Below are positions 36,423 to 45,118 of a stretch of DNA of 64,000 nucleotides, piece after piece. Both the position numbers and the translations under genes were made by a program. Below the pieces are notes generated by a model that was not told the DNA's origin, searched no databases, and worked only from the letters and a program-made list of their open reading frames with translations. The stretch comes from Candidatus Hodarchaeota archaeon (GTDB lineage: Archaea > Asgardarchaeota > Heimdallarchaeia > Hodarchaeales > Hodarchaeaceae). The DNA is taken from assembly GCA_016839815.1 (NCBI GenBank), contig JAEOTM010000032.1:62001-126000 (forward strand), written 5' to 3'. How positions within the stretch are numbered: the stretch's first letter is position 1; each line of letters begins with the position of its first letter.

Positions 36423-37589
36423 TCATGAGATAATTGAATCTTCAAGAGCCTTTGTAATGCATTGAAGACCTGCAGAGAGCTCTTGATTGCTAGGGTAGCC
36501 AAAACCAATACGCATAAACCGTTTATCGACTTCAAACCAATGACCTGGGGCTACGAATGTTTTGTATTTCTCCTTCAAGAGAAAATAGAATTTTTCGATG
36601 TCTACATCTAGATCCATTTCAATTCTCGGAAAACAGATACATCCTCCTTGGGGTTCTATCCACTCTAGATACGGATTTCTGTCAATCCAGTCTTTCAAAC
36701 TTTCGAAATTTGCTCTTACATGTCCCTGAATATTTTTCAAGAAGTGCTGCTTCTTATTTACATAAAAATGAGTTGCAATCGCTTCATCAATTATCGAATT
36801 ACAGATAAAAATCAGTTCTTTTGCAGCTAGAAATCTCTCCATCAATCTTTCATTTTGAGTTATCAACCAACCTGATCTGATTCCTGGTAATCCATATGCC
36901 TTGGAAAACGATGAAACACTTATAACATTCGAACTCAGGGAGGCAGCTATTGATGGAGGGTTTTTTGTCATATCTCTATAGGTCTCATCTAATATCAATG
37001 TACATCCGTTGAATTCCGCTAGAGCAACAACCTCATTGAGCTCCTTTTCCGTTAAAATTGTCCCTGTTGGATTTTGTGGATAAGTAAGACTGATTACTTT
37101 CGTATTTGGTTTTATTAATTGTTCTAGTTTTTCTAGATCGAGTTTGAATTTATCCTCATATACTAATCTTAAATAGTCAATTTGGCACCGAATGGCCCTT
37201 GGTGTCTCGATATTAGCCACATAATTAGGATGAAGAAGTACTGCATGATCGTTTGGCTTTAGGAGTGAAGTAGCAACAATAAATAGGGCTCCAGCGGCTC
37301 CTGTAGTAATTAACACATTATCCGATTTGAAGCTCTCTCCTTCTTCAGCAATAGATTGCCTTAATTGATGATTCCCTAAATGATCACCGTAAGAAAGTGT
37401 TATATTCTTTAAATCTAATTCTAAGTCTCCATAAACTACATCTGGGACAGAACTTTCGGCTAGATTATGGTGAATATTTTCATACCCATACTCTTCTGGG
37501 GATTCCTTTTCTATTGGAGTTCTTCGATAAGCTAGGTGCCCTTCTCGGTTTTCATCGTCTTTATTATGTAAGATATTTTTATTTTTCAT
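36423..37589 (-). CDS. PLP-dependent aminotransferase (class I/II)
   Basis: A 388-residue fold-type I aminotransferase. Visible are the cofactor loop ITTGAAGALFIV, TYPQNPTGTILT (with the Asn that contacts PLP), LILDETYRDM (Asp) and the PLP lysine in VSSFSKAYGLPGIRSGW. The C-terminal part holds MRIGFGYP, with the carboxylate-binding Arg. The N-terminal 40 residues are charged and contain His/Glu/Tyr. The amino acid used is not clear; MalY/PatC or capreomycidine synthase-like enzymes are related. It is followed at the gene's 5' side by an Lrp-like regulator on the same strand. Confidence 0.92.
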   Translation of the reverse strand: MKNKNILHNKDDENREGHLAYRRTPIEKESPEEYGYENIHHNLAESSVPDVVYGDLELDLKNITLSYGDHLGNHQLRQSIAEEGESFKSDNVLITTGAAGALFIVATSLLKPNDHAVLLHPNYVANIETPRAIRCQIDYLRLVYEDKFKLDLEKLEQLIKPNTKVISLTYPQNPTGTILTEKELNEVVALAEFNGCTLILDETYRDMTKNPPSIAASLSSNVISVSSFSKAYGLPGIRSGWLITQNERLMERFLAAKELIFICNSIIDEAIATHFYVNKKQHFLKNIQGHVRANFESLKDWIDRNPYLEWIEPQGGCICFPRIEMDLDVDIEKFYFLLKEKYKTFVAPGHWFEVDKRFMRIGFGYPSNQELSAGLQCITKALEDSIIS

Positions 37590-37694
37590 ATTCTCTTCAC
37601 CCTTATTATCTTAAACTCCAAAACTTAACGGATTCTAATCTTCATTTGACTCTTTCAATGGAGATAATCAGAATTAAGATCCTTATACTGATAG

Positions 37695-38786
37695 TTAATG
37701 CTGTTCTTCTTCCTGTTTTTGTTTTAATTTCTTCTTAATGAGCTCTAGCGAGACAAAATTCTGATTAATGTTAAATGACATGGCAGGAGATAGATATGTA
37801 TTCTTAATAGCTTCGATACAAGCGTGAAAATTTTGAGTATACTTCTCTTGCCATCTAATATGATCTTCTACGGTTCTAAACGTGCTTGTGACAAAATAAT
37901 TATATCTTCCTAAATTTGCTTTAACTAGAAGAGGAACACGAGGATCTCGTCTGATAAAATTCGCTACCTCAAGACATCGCTTTTTAATTTCAAATAACGA
38001 GAATATTAGCATGCACCCAGGAGGGACAATGGTTAAAGGGAATCGAGAGGTGGGTTTTCCAATTGTTCCAGCTTCTAAAAGGCTTTGTATCTGTCTGGAA
38101 ATCGTATTCCTATTAACATCCAGTGTTCGCGCTAAGAAATTCTCATTTGTTCGAATACAATTACCATTTAGAATGAGGCGTAAGATCCTGATTGTCAGAG
38201 AATCTAATTCGAAATCACCTATCGAATTTATGATTCCTTGTTTATACCCACGTTCGATATTTCTGAATGGAGCAAAGGTGTCGTATTTTAAAATTCGCTT
38301 AGTGCTTAAATATAGGACATCAGGAGGGTGTCTATCCTCTTCTTTGATAATCTTTCCGCTATCTAATGCTTCATCACTCCATATTTGATAGGAGTAAAGA
38401 TCTTCATGAAATTGAATTGTCACCGTGTTGTATACTTCTTCCTGGAAGACATAAGCAGCAAAAATATGCGGATCATTCTCAATAAAGGTACGAGTAGTCT
38501 GATCCCGGTAGAATTTATCCTTTGAAATCACTAATAACGGATACTCAGAAAAAAGCCACTCTAATGGGTAGACTGGTTTTTCGATTATCTTATTTTCCAA
38601 TAGATGATCTAGTCTATCTTTAATTGTGTTTCTATGTTTATTGAGTTTATTTGCTAACGCACTGACATTGAAATCTACTCCTTCCCCTGAACATAACAGT
38701 AGTAGCAATTTTAGAGTAGACTCTCTCTTCAAAAGGCTTTTCATGGACCTCGTGAGTGAGAAGATATTACCTCTTAATAACCTCAT
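37695..38786 (-). CDS. Lrp-like regulator with two HTH/sensor halves
   Basis: A 363-residue protein that seems duplicated: a first winged helix (VSALANKLNKHRNTIKDRLDHLLENKII) and sensor half, then a second winged helix (ENFLARTLDVNRNTISRQIQSLLEAGTI) and a sensor half (GCMLIFSLFEIKKRCLEV). NRNTI/KHRNTI are matching recognition helices. It lies about 105 bases upstream of the aminotransferase on the same strand, so it may control amino-acid metabolism. The in-frame ATG at 38744 is an alternative start. Confidence 0.82.
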   Translation of the reverse strand: MRLLRGNIFSLTRSMKSLLKRESTLKLLLLLCSGEGVDFNVSALANKLNKHRNTIKDRLDHLLENKIIEKPVYPLEWLFSEYPLLVISKDKFYRDQTTRTFIENDPHIFAAYVFQEEVYNTVTIQFHEDLYSYQIWSDEALDSGKIIKEEDRHPPDVLYLSTKRILKYDTFAPFRNIERGYKQGIINSIGDFELDSLTIRILRLILNGNCIRTNENFLARTLDVNRNTISRQIQSLLEAGTIGKPTSRFPLTIVPPGCMLIFSLFEIKKRCLEVANFIRRDPRVPLLVKANLGRYNYFVTSTFRTVEDHIRWQEKYTQNFHACIEAIKNTYLSPAMSFNINQNFVSLELIKKKLKQKQEEEQH

Positions 38787-38871
38787 TGAGTTCTCAATCT
38801 ATTTTTGGTAGACTTAGCTGATATTAAACCTAATGAACAATGTGTCAAACTTAAAGGTAGATATCACCATT

Positions 38872-39009
38872 CTAAAAAGATTTAGATGCTTCTTCTTCTT
38901 TGGGATTGGATGGAAAACAGATATGAAAGCAGGTACAATAGTTGCAATTTGGGTAAAAGTCAGCGCAAATTTTTCCTATGTGTTCATTTAATTCTGTATG
39001 TGTACTCAT
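38872..39009 (-). CDS. Tiny Cys-rich protein, 45 aa
   Basis: A small frame with a good ribosome site (GAAGGTTTG) before its ATG. It encodes MSTHTELNEHIGK followed by five cysteines at 15, 22, 25, 27 and 31 (within CADFYPNCNYCTCFHIC) and an acidic tail. The CxxCxC spacing suggests a zinc or Fe-S site or a redox peptide. I know no family. An 18-bp dyad (39086-39103) spans its predicted start point, and a TATA-like element lies at about 39123-39131. Confidence 0.6.
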   Translation of the reverse strand: MSTHTELNEHIGKICADFYPNCNYCTCFHICFPSNPKEEEASKSF

Positions 39010-39409
39010 TTTTTTCAAACCTTCCTTTAGTCTTTTTTTTTTGTTGTGCTGTTTAAATTCTTAATGTAGGTGTTTAGATTGTTTATTGACTTCTATTAGT
39101 CAAATAAATTCTACAGATAAGAATTTATAAAATGAGTGTACATAAAATGCGCTATTTAGTGAGAAATAGATAGATTATGTTATAATAAATCAAATACTCT
39201 CCATAACTTCAGTAATTCTTAATGTACAATATTATTGTCTAGCTATCTAGCAATTTTTCAGCTGCATTATCAACTGCTAATTTTCAAAAATAAACATGTT
39301 TGATATTTCATGCACGTTTTTTTAGCAGAGAACTTTATCGATTTCAAGCATTATCTATTCTTTAATCAGGATTGGTTTATAGAAAAAAAAATGAAAGAAC
39401 CCTGAAAAC
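39010..39409. other. Intergenic region between two tiny Cys-rich genes
   Basis: This AT-rich stretch holds the presumed promoter of the 45-residue gene (TATA-like ATTTATAAA at about 39123-39131, minus strand) and the dyad described separately. The remaining part (39135-39409) shows no credible gene or repeat. Confidence 0.5.
39086..39103. promoter_or_regulatory. Dyad at the promoter of the 45-aa gene, candidate operator
   Basis: TTGACT (39086-39091), six bases, AGTCAA (39098-39103). The arms are perfect and sit about 25 bases downstream of a minus-strand TATA-like element, i.e. over the likely transcription start. Confidence 0.4.
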
Positions 39410-39568
39410 CTATGTTTGAAGGTTTTCCAGCGATTCTCTGAGGCATTGTAACTTTTCAATAATATTATCAAGACATTCTTTAGAATGTTCGACCGTTTCA
39501 GCATGGGACATCTCCTTGTGATGCTTTTTCCCATGGTTACCGCATTTACAATCTTTTTTATCAGACAT
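39410..39568 (-). CDS. Tiny His/Cys-rich protein, 52 aa, divergent from hxlR
   Basis: The ATG is preceded by AAAGGTG. The protein starts with a metal-site-like stretch (DCKCGNHGKKHHKEMSHAE) with Cys7, Cys9 and several His, then a helix with Cys32 and Cys42 (SKECLDNIIEKLQCL). It could bind copper, zinc or iron. It diverges from the HxlR regulator and shares its promoter region, so it is a likely target. No known family. Confidence 0.6.
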   Translation of the reverse strand: MSDKKDCKCGNHGKKHHKEMSHAETVEHSKECLDNIIEKLQCLRESLENLQT

Positions 39569-39600
39569 ACTAGATTTTCACCTTTACTTTAGATACTGGT

Positions 39601-39651
39601 TTACTCCATAAAATAAAGTTTATAAGTTACAAACTAAGGAGTAACTTAGTT
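39601..39651. promoter_or_regulatory. Inverted repeats in the divergent hxlR promoter
   Basis: TTTATAAG (39619-39626) is a TATA-like element. TTACTCC (39601-39607) and GGAGTAA (39638-39644) form a perfect inverted pair across it. Overlapping the second is another dyad, AACTAAG (39632-39638) and CTTAGTT (39645-39651). Both lie where hxlR and the 52-residue gene would start, which fits autoregulation. Confidence 0.45.
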
Positions 39652-39654
39652 GCT

Positions 39655-40050
39655 TTGAAGGGAAGTAGTGTGCAGAAATCGAAAGAAATTCTCCAAGAAT
39701 GCTTTCAAGTTGAGATCAATGGTGTCTGTTTAAAGCCGCTGATTAAATATACCGAGTTACTCAGTCGTAAATGGATGCTATTCACATTGATGCTCTTTCC
39801 AGAATCTAACCCTTTGAGATATTCTGAAATTCGCAATCGTTTAAATGGACTCAGCAAGGTCAAGATTAGTGATACAACAATGTCTCAGCGTCTGAACGAA
39901 TTGACTGAAAATAAAATTCTAACGAGAGAAGACTTCCAAGAGATTCCTCCGAGAGTAGAATATCAACTAACAACAAGAGGCAAAGAATTAAAAATGAGCT
40001 TACAACCTTTCATCCAGTGGTCCTTGGATATGTGTCATCAAGAAAACTAG
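39655..40050 (+). CDS. HxlR family transcriptional regulator
   Basis: A 131-residue winged-helix protein. The family core is KYTELLSRKWMLFTLMLF, RYSEIRNRL, ISDTTMSQRLNELTENKILTREDF and PPRVEYQLTTRGKEL. A Cys in the N-terminal tail (ECFQVEINGVCLKP) is common in redox- or aldehyde-sensing HxlR members. The start is a TTG (with AAGGAG upstream) or the GTG at 39670. The tiny His/Cys-rich gene is divergent from it, which points to a metal or redox response. Confidence 0.9.
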   Translation: MKGSSVQKSKEILQECFQVEINGVCLKPLIKYTELLSRKWMLFTLMLFPESNPLRYSEIRNRLNGLSKVKISDTTMSQRLNELTENKILTREDFQEIPPRVEYQLTTRGKELKMSLQPFIQWSLDMCHQEN

Positions 40051-40081
40051 TGAATGAGGATTAGTATCTCCAATCATCGAG

Positions 40082-40189
40082 TTAAAACTTCTTTCTTTTC
40101 CCATGGAATCGAACTAAAGCAGCAAAGAAAAAGCTTGATAGTAAGATTATGAAAAGATCATAGCCAGGAGAGGTAACAGAGGGAGTTGT
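40082..40189 (-). pseudogene. Remnant of a surface-protein C-terminal anchor
   Basis: Just after the nitrilase stop on the minus strand, 35 codons read TTPSVTSPGYDLFIILLSS, then FFFAALVRFHGKRKKF and a stop. This is the exact layout of the stalk, membrane helix and basic tail of the intact surface proteins in the window. It is bounded upstream by an in-frame TAA, and no start codon or signal peptide is present. It is probably the end of a lost gene. Confidence 0.55.
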
Positions 40190-40198
40190 TTAACTATT

Positions 40199-41119
40199 TT
40201 ATTTCCGTAGCGGTTCGTTGAATATATCAAAACGGCTATAATGACCCGAATAGTCGAAATTCTGTCGTTCTTCAATAACTGCGCGAAAATCAATGTCGGC
40301 GTAAAGTATTTCTTCCTTTCCTACCACTGGTTTGGTTACATACTTCCCCCCTGGATTTGAAATACAGGATCCTCCATTTTGCCATAATTTCTCCTTTTTG
40401 TTATCTAAATCCAATACAGATTTAATGGGAAAATCCTCTTCAGAAAGGTGAGTAACATCATCTGTTCTAATAAGACCAGATACTGATAGAACCCAATAAC
40501 GACCCTCTTTAGCAATAAATCTAGTAATGTCACTTGTTACATGACTATTTCCTGGCCAGACAGCTATGTGAAGCATCTCATTTTGCTTATGAAGAGCAGC
40601 CCGAGCGTATGGAATCCAATTTTCCCAACAATTCAACCCTCCAATTTGGTATCCTTGGAATGGAACGGTTTTCAGACCTAAACCGTCGCCATCAGCCCAT
40701 ACAAGTCTTTCAGCATATGTAGGCTTTAATTTTCGATGTCGATTAATTAATTCACCGTTTTCATCTATTGTAATAAGAGTAGCATGTATTGATCCACTCG
40801 ATTTTTCTGCTATCCCACCCATCATCATAATTTTTAATTCTCGAGCTAGATCTTTCATTTCAGTAAGAATCGAGCTAGAATTCAAATCAAGGGCTTCTTG
40901 CCAATAAGTGCTAAAGGCCCTTTTTTGATCAGCGTTATCCCAACTGGCAGCTCCTGATGCTCCCAACCAAAATGGGTAGCCTGGAATCAGCGATTCTCCC
41001 CATGAAACTAAGTTAGATCCTTTATCATGAGCTTCTCTAATGAATTCTGATAATTTCACCCACGTTTTTTGACTGTCTAAAAACACTGGGGCTATTTGAA
41101 TCCCTGCAACTAAAACCAT
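40199..41119 (-). CDS. Nitrilase (carbon-nitrogen hydrolase)
   Basis: A protein of about 306 residues with the catalytic triad of nitrilases: Glu in WGESLIPGYPFW, Lys in HRKLKPTYAERLVW, and Cys in GGLNCWENWIPYAR. The WGESLIPGYP and CWEN patterns are those of true nitrilases (branch 1) rather than amidases. It would hydrolyse a nitrile to the acid and ammonia. The ATG at 41119 is preferred; the upstream GTG belongs to the ribosome site (AAGTGGT), as in the first tusA. Confidence 0.92.
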   Translation of the reverse strand: MVLVAGIQIAPVFLDSQKTWVKLSEFIREAHDKGSNLVSWGESLIPGYPFWLGASGAASWDNADQKRAFSTYWQEALDLNSSSILTEMKDLARELKIMMMGGIAEKSSGSIHATLITIDENGELINRHRKLKPTYAERLVWADGDGLGLKTVPFQGYQIGGLNCWENWIPYARAALHKQNEMLHIAVWPGNSHVTSDITRFIAKEGRYWVLSVSGLIRTDDVTHLSEEDFPIKSVLDLDNKKEKLWQNGGSCISNPGGKYVTKPVVGKEEILYADIDFRAVIEERQNFDYSGHYSRFDIFNEPLRK

Positions 41120-41323
41120 TTTCTTAACCACTTTTTATCTGAATAAATACCCCAGAAAATCCTTTTACTATTAAACTCTTTTGAGCGATCTTCAGAAGGA
41201 TACTAGTAGAGAGCCTAGAGGTTAAATAAGTGGACTTATGCGAGATTCATAACTTTGAGGATATTAATTCTTTAGTAGAGAGCCCCAGTATACAATATTT
41301 CAACTAAAATACAAGCTAAAAAT

Positions 41324-41836
41324 GTGAGATATAAAATGGAACAACAAACCAAACAAGAACGTCTTCTCAAGACCATTGATACTTTGAGAAATTACGGACA
41401 ACGATTAACTGATGGATTAACTACTGAAATGTTTAATTGGTCTCCTAAAGATTCGAAAGGAAAACCAATTCTTGAAATCTTCCGTCACATCTTAGAGGGT
41501 GAGATATACTGGTTGGATCATATTGGCCACAAAGCACCTGTAACTCTAGATCAACTAGCTTCACTGGATTCATCAGAATTACTAGAACTGTATTCTTCAA
41601 TGCAGTCTTTTCTAAGAACCTTAGTACATAAGTCTGAAGACGAAGATTTCATTCCTCGCGAGCCAAAAGATGGAGCTACACTCGCATGGGTTGTCTGGCA
41701 TACATCGTTTCATACAATTCATCATTTAGCGCAAGTAGGCTATCTTCGCTATGCAAATGAGTTTCCTCCTGACTCAGACGCTGTGAATACTTCCTGGGAC
41801 AACACGATGGATTCTTTAATCAGTTTAGGAATGTAA
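41324..41836 (+). CDS. DinB-like (metal-dependent) protein
   Basis: A 170-residue four-helix protein of the DinB/YfiT fold. The likely metal histidines are in IFRHILEGEIYWLDHIGH and VVWHTSFHTIHHLAQVGYL. In bacteria such proteins are thiol or bacillithiol transferases and damage-inducible proteins; the archaeal role is unknown. The start may be the GTG at 41324 or the ATG four codons later (41336), for which GTGAG would serve as ribosome site. It is monocistronic. Confidence 0.85.
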   Translation: MRYKMEQQTKQERLLKTIDTLRNYGQRLTDGLTTEMFNWSPKDSKGKPILEIFRHILEGEIYWLDHIGHKAPVTLDQLASLDSSELLELYSSMQSFLRTLVHKSEDEDFIPREPKDGATLAWVVWHTSFHTIHHLAQVGYLRYANEFPPDSDAVNTSWDNTMDSLISLGM

Positions 41837-41902
41837 ATTTATGAGAAATTAGTGTGTTCAGAGCTCACGAATAAAAAGAAACCTTTATCTCAGGTTCTCT
41901 TC

Positions 41903-42790
41903 CTAATCGGATGTTTTCAGATATCCATTGCGGATTGCTTTTTTCTTTTTCTCATTATACACTTCAAAGAAGACTTCTTGTTGATTATTACTCCTTCTCT
42001 TGCCAATAATTTGAATTTCAATATTAGAACCAGGGATAACCATTGATGTAAATTTACACGCGATTTCTGACACTTGAGTAGGATCACCATCAAGCTCTCT
42101 TTGGATAATCTCACTAACTGCAATGGCTAAAGTACATACACCTTGTAAAAGTATATCAGGTAATCCTAACTGATGAGCAATCTCCTTAGAGGTGTGAAAT
42201 GGTAGTGTGGGCCCGACACATCCATCATAAATATGAGCTTGTAAGGGATTAACTTTAATTTCCTCATTCCACAAGATTCTAGACGGTTTCTCCAACTGGG
42301 GGATCTTTGGTATCTTCTCCTTACCTCGATCTCCTCCAATACATTCAACTCCCCTGAGCATTCCACCAAGATATTCAGTGAAAACCAAGTTATCTTGTTG
42401 ATCAGTACCTGTAAATTTCGATATCACATGTGTCCCTGCACGATGTGAAATCACTGCTTCAATATTACCATTAACCCTCAGAATATCATTTGTTTTGATC
42501 AATCTATGTATCTTTAAATGCTCTGAATAATGTACAACAGTCATCAATAGTTCAAAAGGAAATTTCTTGTGTGAATTCTCTGTAATATTGTCAGTTAAAT
42601 TTTCTACGATTGGTAAGGTAAGTGATACTGGAAAAAGGGGATGAGTTACGATTCCTCCTTCTCGTTCATCATTAAAATAGAAGGGATTACAATCATTAAT
42701 AGCCGTGGCATATAACATAATATCTCTCCAACTTATTTCTTTTGTTTTTTCATTTACAACTGTACTAACAAGATTAGAAGCAATTTCCAT
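41903..42790 (-). CDS. MaoC-like (hot-dog) hydratase/dehydratase family protein
   Basis: A 295-residue protein with two hot-dog halves, as in double-domain enoyl-CoA hydratases. The first holds ISWRDIMLYATAINDCNPFYF; the second holds YDGCVGPTLPFHTSKEIA and PDILLQGVCTLAIAVSEII, where 'HxD' of the usual MaoC catalytic motif may be altered (IYDGCVGP). The residues for catalysis are therefore not certain. It would act on acyl-CoA or a similar thioester. It stands alone. Confidence 0.82.
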   Translation of the reverse strand: MEIASNLVSTVVNEKTKEISWRDIMLYATAINDCNPFYFNDEREGGIVTHPLFPVSLTLPIVENLTDNITENSHKKFPFELLMTVVHYSEHLKIHRLIKTNDILRVNGNIEAVISHRAGTHVISKFTGTDQQDNLVFTEYLGGMLRGVECIGGDRGKEKIPKIPQLEKPSRILWNEEIKVNPLQAHIYDGCVGPTLPFHTSKEIAHQLGLPDILLQGVCTLAIAVSEIIQRELDGDPTQVSEIACKFTSMVIPGSNIEIQIIGKRRSNNQQEVFFEVYNEKKKKAIRNGYLKTSD

Positions 42791-42926
42791 CGATATTCAC
42801 CAGTGTTAAACCTAGAAATATTCTGAATTTATTCTAAATCTTAAGGTTTTCAGTCCTTGGAGAAGTTTAACCACGTTAAGAATATTCAAAACTATAATTT
42901 ATTTTCCCTTGAATTGTGATTTATCC

Positions 42927-44036
42927 ATGTATGCGGATTATAATGAGAAACTAGCAAAATTAGTAGTGCAATATGCTGTTAAAGTTGAGCCTGGAGATAC
43001 TGTATATATAAAAGCACCGACAGTTGCTTCCTCCCTAGTAAAATATGTCTATCTTGAAGTAATCCAAGCTGGGGGCTATATAACATTTGTGGATCTTAGC
43101 TTTAATGGCCAAGATGAATTATTTTTCAAATATGCTTCAGAAAATCAGATTAAATACGTCAATCCATTGAAGCTGGAACTAATAAAAACCGTAAAAAAGT
43201 ACATCAATCTATACGCTTCCTTCAATACAAGAGATTTAACAAGTGTTCCTCCTGAAAAGAAAGTTATGATAGCTGAAGCAAATAAAGAAATAAATAAGAT
43301 CTTTCTTGAACGAGCTGGTTCAAAAGATCTTATGTGGAATATTTCACCTTATCCCTGTGATGCTTTCGCACAAGAAGCAAATATGGGACCTTTAGAGTAT
43401 AAAAAATTCGCCTACAACGCACTTAATCTCCATCAACCTGACCCTGTGCAATTTTGGAAGGATTTTGAAACCAAACAGCAAAAAGTTGTTGATATTCTTG
43501 ATAAAGGTGCTACAATGCAAATCATTGGAGAAGACACCGATCTAACCTTAGGTATTAAGGGACGTATCTGGGAAAATTGTAGTGGACATGAAAATTTACC
43601 TGATGGAGAGGTCTTTACTGCTCCAATTGAAGATGCGGTTAATGGTACTATCCGATTCACCTACCCAGGAATAATGGCTGGACAGGAGATTGAAGATATC
43701 CGATTGACTTTCAAAGAGGGAAAAGTTGTGGAATTCGATGCCGCAAAAGGGAAAGAATTATTGGAGAAGATGGTGACCACTGTTCCTAATGCTGATGTGC
43801 TAGGTGAGCTTGCTGTTGGAACCAACTATGGTATCCAACGTTTTACTAAAAATATGCTATTTGATGAAAAAATGGGTGGTACGGTTCATCTTGCTTTGGG
43901 TTCGGGATATCCCGAAACAGGTTCAAAGAACGAATCCTCTATCCACTGGGATATTTTGAAAGATATGAAGGTTCCAGGATCCAAAATACTCTTGGATGGA
44001 GATGTAATTTATAAAGAGGGAAAATGGTTAATTTAA
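42927..44036 (+). CDS. M29 family aminopeptidase
   Basis: A 369-residue homologue of thermophilic aminopeptidases (AmpS/PepS). Family marks are KLAKLVVQYAVKVEPGDTV near the N-terminus, TDLTLGIKGRIW, the metal ligand run NLPDGEVFTAPIEDAVNGTIRF, and a later LALGSGYPETGSKNESSIHWD that supplies His/Asp ligands. The ATG at 42927 fits the family start; a TTG at 42909 gives a longer frame. It releases N-terminal amino acids in the cytoplasm. Confidence 0.92.
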   Translation: MYADYNEKLAKLVVQYAVKVEPGDTVYIKAPTVASSLVKYVYLEVIQAGGYITFVDLSFNGQDELFFKYASENQIKYVNPLKLELIKTVKKYINLYASFNTRDLTSVPPEKKVMIAEANKEINKIFLERAGSKDLMWNISPYPCDAFAQEANMGPLEYKKFAYNALNLHQPDPVQFWKDFETKQQKVVDILDKGATMQIIGEDTDLTLGIKGRIWENCSGHENLPDGEVFTAPIEDAVNGTIRFTYPGIMAGQEIEDIRLTFKEGKVVEFDAAKGKELLEKMVTTVPNADVLGELAVGTNYGIQRFTKNMLFDEKMGGTVHLALGSGYPETGSKNESSIHWDILKDMKVPGSKILLDGDVIYKEGKWLI

Positions 44037-44065
44037 CCTCCTCTCTATATTTTTATTTCCGAGAA

Positions 44066-44863
44066 TCATGAAATTATGAACTCCTCGATTTGCTGGTCGC
44101 TAATTGAAGAAATGCTTGGATACCCTACTACCAGTTTTATATTCTGTGACTTATATTCAGATATTTTCGTCTCAATATTTGAATCTGTAAGAATATAATC
44201 ATTCAAATTCTTTTTAATTACCTTTTGGACTTTTTCAGGTGCTGTAGACCAAGATGTATAGGATTGCTCTGGATTCCACTCCTCAGTACATCGAAGTTGA
44301 TCTTGAATTGATTTCCGTCTAAGAAGATATGGTAATAGTTCATCGAGACTGCTATCAATCTTCTGGATTGTGGTTGCTAAAGGAGCGTAAACTGCTAGTG
44401 AGTAATTTTCATAATCCTTTGAAAACCCATTCTTTAAGCGTGCGTCACCATTGAGACCAAATGGAATGATCGGAGAATATTGTTGACAAACATTCTTAAT
44501 AAGACTTGAAGAAATATTATCGATTCCGAAAAAAATTGGACGGTTTGTCCTTTTCCTTATTTGTGAAAAGAATTTCTGAAAAGCAGTTTTCAGCAATACA
44601 GTTTGGTTTAAATTATAAGCTGGATGACCTGCGACAATATTCAAACTTAAATTTGAACAATCATCAAGTAAATCAAGGTATGATCTCCAAAGATCAGTAC
44701 CATTTTGAAATTCTAAAGCCCTAACTGCAACAGTTAGTACCAAATTATTCTTGAGTTGGAGTACAAGTTCTCTTATCGCTTGAATTGATAAAAGATGATC
44801 TTGACCCTCATAGTCAAGGAAGATAAAAGAGTGGTGCTTATCTGCGGTTAAGATAGAATTCAA
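44066..44863 (-). CDS. Luciferase-like (LLM) flavin-dependent protein, N-terminus uncertain
   Basis: A 265-residue protein with the LLM pattern LVLTVAVRALEFQNG, LSLNIVAGHPAYN, RPIFFGIDNISS and a C-terminal TIM-barrel-like part. It is shorter than usual (about 320 residues or more). The frame stays open for 25 codons upstream of the TTG used here and reads TGIALKQSKF, which resembles the first strand of the family, but contains no standard start codon. The true start may be non-standard or lost. Flavin or F420 use is inferred. Confidence 0.62.
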   Translation of the reverse strand: MNSILTADKHHSFIFLDYEGQDHLLSIQAIRELVLQLKNNLVLTVAVRALEFQNGTDLWRSYLDLLDDCSNLSLNIVAGHPAYNLNQTVLLKTAFQKFFSQIRKRTNRPIFFGIDNISSSLIKNVCQQYSPIIPFGLNGDARLKNGFSKDYENYSLAVYAPLATTIQKIDSSLDELLPYLLRRKSIQDQLRCTEEWNPEQSYTSWSTAPEKVQKVIKKNLNDYILTDSNIETKISEYKSQNIKLVVGYPSISSISDQQIEEFIIS

Positions 44864-45118
44864 AAAATCTTTTTTAGTTGTAAATTTTGACTGTTTTAAT
44901 GCGATACCTGTTAAAAACGTGTTTCTATTGTTCAGGAACTAAATCCCACATGAAAATAACCTCAAATTCGATTTCTTTACTTTCTATACTTCTAAGAACT
45001 GAGTCGTTCTTAACCTACCAAAAATTAATCATATAAAAAAAGCTGACCATACTGACATCAGAGAAGGTGAGAAAAGTTTTCTAAAACTTCCCTTCTTTCT
45101 TATAGGTTGGTATGAATC

